DNA of 64,000 nt from Protula sp. h YS-2021 (taxonomy: Eukaryota > Annelida > Polychaeta > Sabellida > Serpulidae), in assembly GCA_949752745.1 (NCBI GenBank), contig OX457026.1, positions 37,180,723 to 37,244,722 of the forward strand, read 5' to 3'. A model generated the notes under the pieces. It saw nothing but the letters and a program-made list of their open reading frames with translations, searched no databases and was not told where the DNA came from. Shown piece by piece: positions 59,116-64,000 of the stretch (its first letter is position 1; every line of letters begins with the position of its first letter). A program made the translations under genes and the position numbers.

Positions 59116-59169
59116 GTAATACATAATGTCACCCGGCGGACATAATACAATAATCCAACCAAACCTCCT

Positions 59170-59800
59170 CCAGCACAACAGGAGGGACCAGTGTTTTTGT
59201 GTCTTCCCACCCTGCAATCAGTCACTTTGAACAGAAAACATAACATAAAAGTAGCCGCATAATGTATTTTGTGCCGAAGCTATAGGTGCGTAAGTTTTCG
59301 AGTTATTGAGCTTGCAAACATAAACATAAATGACGTCATAACTCGTAATGATGACATCATAGGTACAACGTTAGCATGCCAAAATAAACCCTTGCATAAA
59401 AGTAGTCTCATAACGTGTTTTGTGCCGAAGCCCTAGATGCGTAAGTTTTCGAGTTATTGAGCTTTCAAACATAAATAAAGTCAAAACTCGCAAAAATGAC
59501 GTCACAGGTACAACGTTGGCATGCCAAAAAAAATCCTTGTATAAAAGTAGTCTCATAATGTGTTTTGTGCTGAAGCCCTACGTAAGTTTTCGAGTTATTG
59601 AGCTTTCAAACATAAATAACGTCAAAACTCGTAAAAATGACGTCATAGGAACAATGTTAGCATGCCAAAAATCTCTTGCTTAAAAGTAGTCCCATAACGT
59701 ATTTTTGTCGAAGCGCTAAGTTCATTAGTTTTCGAGTTATTGAGCTTTAAAACATTTTTGCCGCCATATAACTCGTAATGGATGACGTCATAGGCAGAAA
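59170..59800 (+). repeat. Family F tandem-core element (~140-151-bp units)
   Basis: Opens with 'gtgtcttcccaccctgcaat' then 'cagtcac', resembling the start of family A at 39490. Four units follow, with 'gtgccgaagc' at about 59271, 59422, 59567 and 59707. Each includes 'taagttttcgagttattgag', 'aacataaataacgtcaaaac' and 'aaaaatgacgtcatag'. The exact cAMP-response-type octamer TGACGTCA lies in every unit. No end hairpin was found. Confidence 0.8.
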
Positions 59801-60085
59801 AATTAAAATTTCGGAACCGTTCCAAAAAAAAATAAACGAAAAGCCGTATTTGCAGTGAGCCGGAAGAACTATCTTGGATATTGAAATCGATCTCTCGCCT
59901 CAACCATTGTAGGAGGTACACTTTGAACACTTTTTTTGCTTCATGTACATAAGTATATTTTTTTTCAAATTTAAAAAATTTGTGAAAAATTTAAAAATTA
60001 AAATATCGATAAAAATAACTAGGGCAGTGTACATAGCTCACAGTCCCCACAGCCTCCCCCTCATCAGTTAAACACGGCCATCAAC
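59801..60085. other. No gene seen
   Basis: AT-rich spacer after family F. Confidence 0.3.
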
Positions 60086-60089
60086 AGAA

Positions 60090-60260
60090 CAAAGTTCGTG
60101 CGGAATTTTGTTGAGCAAATTGCAGGAGTTTCCAGGAGATTTTAGACTCAATTTCCAGGAGTTTTCCAGGGGATTTCATAACTTTTCCAGATTTTTTAGT
60201 GAGAAAGAAAGAAAAAAACGTTTTTAATGGCCTCCCACACTCCTCTACAGCCATTCCATC
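60090..60260. repeat. TTTCCAGGAG-motif cluster 1
   Basis: 'gttcgtgcggaatttt' followed by 'aggagtttccaggagatttt' and three further TTTCCAGG phrases. A related cluster at 62190-62325 ends with 'ggagcacgaaccctg', so this is a dispersed repeat in two copies. Confidence 0.6.
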
Positions 60261-60915
60261 CACCCATTTTATTTAATCTTTATCTATTCACACATTAAGA
60301 TACGAAAATAAAATTAAGAATTTTTATATCTCTCAATACGCAAAACACACTATGCAATGATAAAGATTTCTCAATCCCTATGCGCGCTTGAGCAGAAGCT
60401 ATAAAAACTGTGTTTGTAGAAGCTAAATAATAGGTCTAAAGATGCGCATGCGTTTGGGTAGACCGAGTCCCACTGGACACACTGACTCTGCAAGGCCTTT
60501 TATCCAAGTCCTACTCCTTGTGTAAGTAATATATGAACGGCCTAAATTCTGGGATTTTTATCTTGAATGCGACCTTTTGCCAAATAACTCAAGAATTGAT
60601 TCACTTAGCCTTGCAGCGACAGAACCTTAAAAACTTTACTCTAGACAGTATTTTTTTTAATGAATTTAGTTTGTGAATTTGATTAGAAATAAAAGAGAAA
60701 TCGACGAAAAATCGATTAGACTTTAAAAAGATTCTCATTCTATGATACGATTATTTGGTGTCCCTGATGGCCCATGCTGTATCGTTGCCACAGAATACAC
60801 AGCCAACAAGTACACTGGCTCCTCTAATGCCTTTAAACAATCATAGAATTCTATAATTAACAAGTGTGTGCAAGGACAAATTCCCAGCTTACGAAAAGCG
60901 ATGACCAATTTCGGA
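60261..60915. other. No gene seen
   Basis: No supported exon. A GCGCATGCG motif (NRF1-like) lies at about 60444. Confidence 0.3.
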
Positions 60916-61070
60916 TCAGTGCGCATAGTTATTCAGCTTGCACTGATGTGCGGTTATTATTTCGGGCCATTCAACATGTTTATTTAACTTGCGTTGATGC
61001 GCAATTCTTATTTTAGACCAGCGCGCATGTTTATTCAGCATTTTGACCAGTGCACAAGCTTGGTTAACCC
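60916..61070. repeat. Short tandem repeat, ~50-bp unit
   Basis: Three units share 'cagtgcgcatngttattcag' and 'cttgcnntgatgcgc'. Confidence 0.65.
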
Positions 61071-61690
61071 CTGATCGACACAAAAAGCACAAGCCGTATT
61101 CAAGAGCCCCTAAGTATGCCTCACACCCAAAATAAATGATACCAGATCAAAACTGTAGCAGAAAATGCATTTTGAGTATTTTCTTCAAAATTACCCCCAA
61201 AATCAGAAATTCCTCAAAAGCACCAGCCGTACGCCCGACTCCCCTAGCGATGCCTCATACCAAAAACAAATGAAATCGGACAACAACTGTAGGGGGAAAT
61301 GCAATGTAAAGCTTTTTCTTCAAAAATTCTGCAAAAATTGTCTGATCGATTAAAAAAGCACAAGCTTTATCCAAGATCCCTTACAGGTGCCTCATACCAA
61401 AAATGAACGACATCGGATTAAAAATGTAGGAGGAGATATATTTTTAATTTTTTTCTTCAATAATTCCCCAAAAATTCAAAATTCACCCCATGGACTAAAA
61501 AAGCACAAGCCATATGCATGAACCCTTAGGGATGATGCCTCATACCAAAAATACATGACATCGGATCAAAACTGTAGGAGGAGATGCATTTTGAAACAAA
61601 GTTTACTAAATAAACAACTAACTAACTAACTAACGGACGTCACCCGCAAACCGATAATAATACCCCAGCTTACTTATAAAGTAAGCTGGG
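61071..61690 (-). repeat. Family B tandem-core element with intact hairpin
   Basis: Reverse complement of the 1131-1845 arrangement. Four units have 'gcctcataccaaaaa' near 61118, 61252, 61389 and 61537 (steps 134-148). An (ACTA)n microsatellite lies at 61618-61633. A perfect hairpin, CCCAGCTTACTT (61664) and AAGTAAGCTGGG (61679-61690), has a 3-nt loop. The hairpin marks one end of the element. Confidence 0.85.
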
Positions 61691-62160
61691 TTAATAAGGG
61701 CATGCACGTGATTCTTTTCTAAATGCGCGTGGAGCATGTTCATTTACAGTCATACCCCTCACAAAGACATAGCCACGTAGACTCGACGTAAACGCTATTT
61801 ATGAAATGTACTACGGTATATCTCTACTTATTCATAAATTACTCAAGAGATCTGAAAGGGAGGGGTCATACCATATTTTTTATGTAACAGAGAGTTGAAG
61901 TATTTGTTTAGGTGTCAAGTATGCAGTGTTCGAATAAGGAAATTCAATGCACAAAATAACGAAAATAACCCTGTAACCCAGAGCATTCAAGATTCCGAAC
62001 TTAAAATGTGTCACGATCATAACGAACATGGCAATATTTATCTTTATTACCAGAAGTTCATATGAAAGTGTCTACGATCTACCAGACTCTGATAAATGGA
62101 CAAATAGAAAAATCATCCTATTTTTATGTAATTATGTCAAAATCGGGATATGCATATGAA
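61691..62160. other. No gene seen
   Basis: Spacer. No supported feature. Confidence 0.3.
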
Positions 62161-62189
62161 TATATATATATATATATACAAATTAATTA

Positions 62190-62325
62190 CAATTTCGATT
62201 TCCAGGAGTTTTTCAGGAGTCTTGATGGAATTCCAGGAGTTTTCCAGGAGGTTTTGTGACTATTTCCAATTTCCAGGAGATTTCCAGGTTTTCCAGGTTT
62301 TCCCGGAGGAGCACGAACCCTGATA
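62190..62325. repeat. TTTCCAGGAG-motif cluster 2
   Basis: Seven or so TTCCAGG phrases in 130 bp, ending 'ggagcacgaaccctg'. Partner of 60090-60260. Confidence 0.6.
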
Positions 62326-62539
62326 GAAATTTTTCAAGGTCACCTGGCGCATTTTCCTTCGACGAACCTGACCCATTTACAATACAGATCTGTGCTTGTT
62401 CCCATAGAAGCTACAGACCAAGTTTCATTGATATCCTTGCAGCAGTTTATGTTATCGTGTTAATAAAATCACGCAATACTCAATCAAGAGCTGAAATTTT
62501 CTTTACTCAATCAAGAGCTACACATTAAGTCAAAAACAC

Positions 62540-62895
62540 ACAAGTCAAAAATTAAAAAATCGCCAAAAATACATTTTTAACGAAAATGGAAAAAATAGCA
62601 GTAAACATTTGCACTATATGCGCGTTCTTCTCGCAACGTTTGAGCAAAATCCAACCACCTGTTGCGGATATATCGCCTGTACATAGTAAAACTTGCAAGA
62701 AACTTGCCCCTTAAGTTAAGAAAAATCGCCAAAAATAGGACTTTTAGAAGATCGACAACAAAATAACATGGGCATCATCTGGACATGTGGCCCCAAACAC
62801 GGATGCAAGTTTTGAGACAATCGGCTCGTTAGAAATCCCTGCAGACAGACAGACGGACACAAAAAATCCATATATGTCTCCCTTGGGGGAGACAT
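62540..62895 (+). repeat. Family A tandem-core element, short copy
   Basis: About two units ('cgccaaaaatacattttt', 'gcaaaatccaaccacctgtt'), a GACA/GACG microsatellite at 62842-62857, and the hairpin ATATGTCTCC (62873) / GGAGACAT (62888). Same order as 39490-40405 with two units fewer. Confidence 0.85.
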
Positions 62896-63440
62896 TTAAT
62901 AATCCATCCAGGCGGCTTCCTGTACAATAATCCAACACAGGGGGGGTTGGGGAGGGGGCTCCTGAACAATAACAGACGGCTTTCTGTGGAATTGGGGCTT
63001 AGTCAGATTGGATGCAAAAGTAAGAAAAAAAAAACAATTTCGAATAATCGGACACATGATAAACAAATTATTTGCAATGACTTGTTACACGTCACAGGCA
63101 ATCCCAAGAGACTTGCACCTTGATGGAATCGATGTTCTTTTTTATTACTACCATCCCCTACCTGAACTTTTTGCCTTCGCATTTGGGATTTAGGAATAAA
63201 AAAATAGCCAACAGCTTACCCCTCAGTCTTTCTTGGCGTGTCTTTCGTGACGTCGTCTTCCTGGTGCAGTCCTCGTTCCAGATGCCGGTGTGGTAGGCGC
63301 AGAAACGACATGGCGTGGGAGGACAGGAAAGGGGAGAGCAACCAGAGGAAAGCAAAGAGCAAAAAAGGGAGAAAACAAGGACAGACGAGAACGATGATAA
63401 TAATGGTATCAAGTTATTATGGCCGAAAAAGCAGGACTGA
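62896..63440. other. No gene supported
   Basis: Opposing frames at 63158-63412 (minus) and 63238-63477 (plus) overlap fully. Neither has a domain or splice context. GC content is locally higher (63230-63330), so a non-coding or UTR exon is possible. Confidence 0.3.
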
Positions 63441-63715
63441 TTTTATTAGTCGATTGTTCCTTTGTTCGTTCTACTGACCGTAGCGGTAAATACGACATTT
63501 GAAATTTAGCTTAATTTACCCTAGTCTCAATAAATCAGTCTAAATCCCAATCAAGCAAAGTCCTATTATCAGGTCGTCCCGGACATTACTTACGGAGAGC
63601 AGTTTACGCCAAACGGAAGCAATGATTTCATATAGTTGGCTCTACCTTTGTTCGCTATACTGATCGTTTTGCATAATATGGCATTTAAAATTTACCTTTA
63701 AGGAGAAAAGTGGCA
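63441..63715 (+). repeat. Diverged ~190-bp direct duplication
   Basis: 'cctttgttcgttctactgac' at 63458 and 'cctttgttcgctatactgat' at 63647 start two copies that continue with 'catttgaaatttagctt' / 'catttaaaatttaccttt'. Confidence 0.65.
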
Positions 63716-64000
63716 AAAACTGCTAGAGTCTAGAAAAGTTCCTGACACATTAACTCCCGACAAGACAATTCCCGCCCCAGAACGTTGCCGACTGGGACAA
63801 TTTCCGACTTTTACAAACAAAATAGCAATGCTTCTAAATTTATCAACCAATCTAAGCTAAATTCGACAAATCTGCTAATTTTGCTACATTACAAGCACTA
63901 TTTTACTACTTTACATGTCCTATTAATGTATCTTACAAGACTCTTTTTTTCTCTTACAGTTTTCTGTATATCAATATGTATAAAATCAAATTACTGTTAT
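63716..64000. other. No gene seen
   Basis: 'ttcccgac'-type phrases recur at 63745-63810. Otherwise unique AT-rich DNA up to the window edge. Confidence 0.3.

Noticed and set aside
63158..63477. Opposing basic and Ser/Pro-rich frames near the right edge
   Set aside because: Complete overlap on opposite strands and low complexity. At most it is a GC-richer untranslated region.

Overview
This window looks like intergenic, repeat-dominated DNA from an animal nuclear genome, most likely a marine invertebrate. It has long AT microsatellites, GT-AG introns, tRNA-derived SINE sequence, a DIRS-type tyrosine-recombinase retrotransposon, Tigger/pogo and Tc1 transposon remnants, and a broken gene of the cartilage intermediate layer protein (CILP) family. 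No bacterial operon, rRNA gene or CRISPR array is visible. The phylum cannot be fixed from sequence alone. The dispersed elements built on ~135-160 bp tandem cores recall the 'pearl' elements of bivalves and Helentron-associated repeats, so a lophotrochozoan is a reasonable but unproven guess.

Layout. 1-7.2 kb: decayed copies of tandem-core elements (families C, B and D), a GATA array, and a 1.68-kb terminal-inverted-repeat (TIR) element carrying a tRNA-Pro-like fragment. 8.0-9.8 kb: CILP-like pseudogene, minus strand. 11.2-14.7 kb: several short diverged tandem arrays. 14.76-22.15 kb: a 7.4-kb CpG-rich satellite with a ~102-bp unit. 22.9-27.1 kb: duplicated family D/CT-repeat blocks and a family C element. 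27.6-31.2 kb: a DIRS-like element on the minus strand (gag with SAP and CCCH motifs, RT-RNase H, tyrosine recombinase). gag and pol are broken while the recombinase is intact. 32.1-43.9 kb: MITE-like and foldback elements, plus a Tigger relic that contains a family A insertion. 44-49 kb: an 11-codon minisatellite, a candidate first exon, a Tc1 relic, and a MITE with internal iterons. 50.3-57.5 kb: a composite satellite domain that alternates TTACCGTAAGCC arrays, CACGTG arrays and a conserved AT-rich spacer. 58.2-58.8 kb: a plausible two-exon gene end on the minus strand. 58.9-59.1 kb: a SINE with a perfect 13-bp target duplication. 59.2-63.7 kb: more tandem-core elements (F, B, A) and a small duplication.

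The only intact protein-coding gene seen with confidence is the tyrosine recombinase. The DIRS element would copy itself through gag, RT-RNase H and the recombinase, but this copy cannot do so alone. The strongest general signal is a set of unrelated-looking repeat families sharing one architecture: a nucleosome-sized tandem core, a short GACA/GTTA-type microsatellite, and a terminal hairpin. Two families also appear to share a 5' module. Most long open frames in the window are by-products of (TA)n tracts or of satellites whose unit length is a multiple of three.
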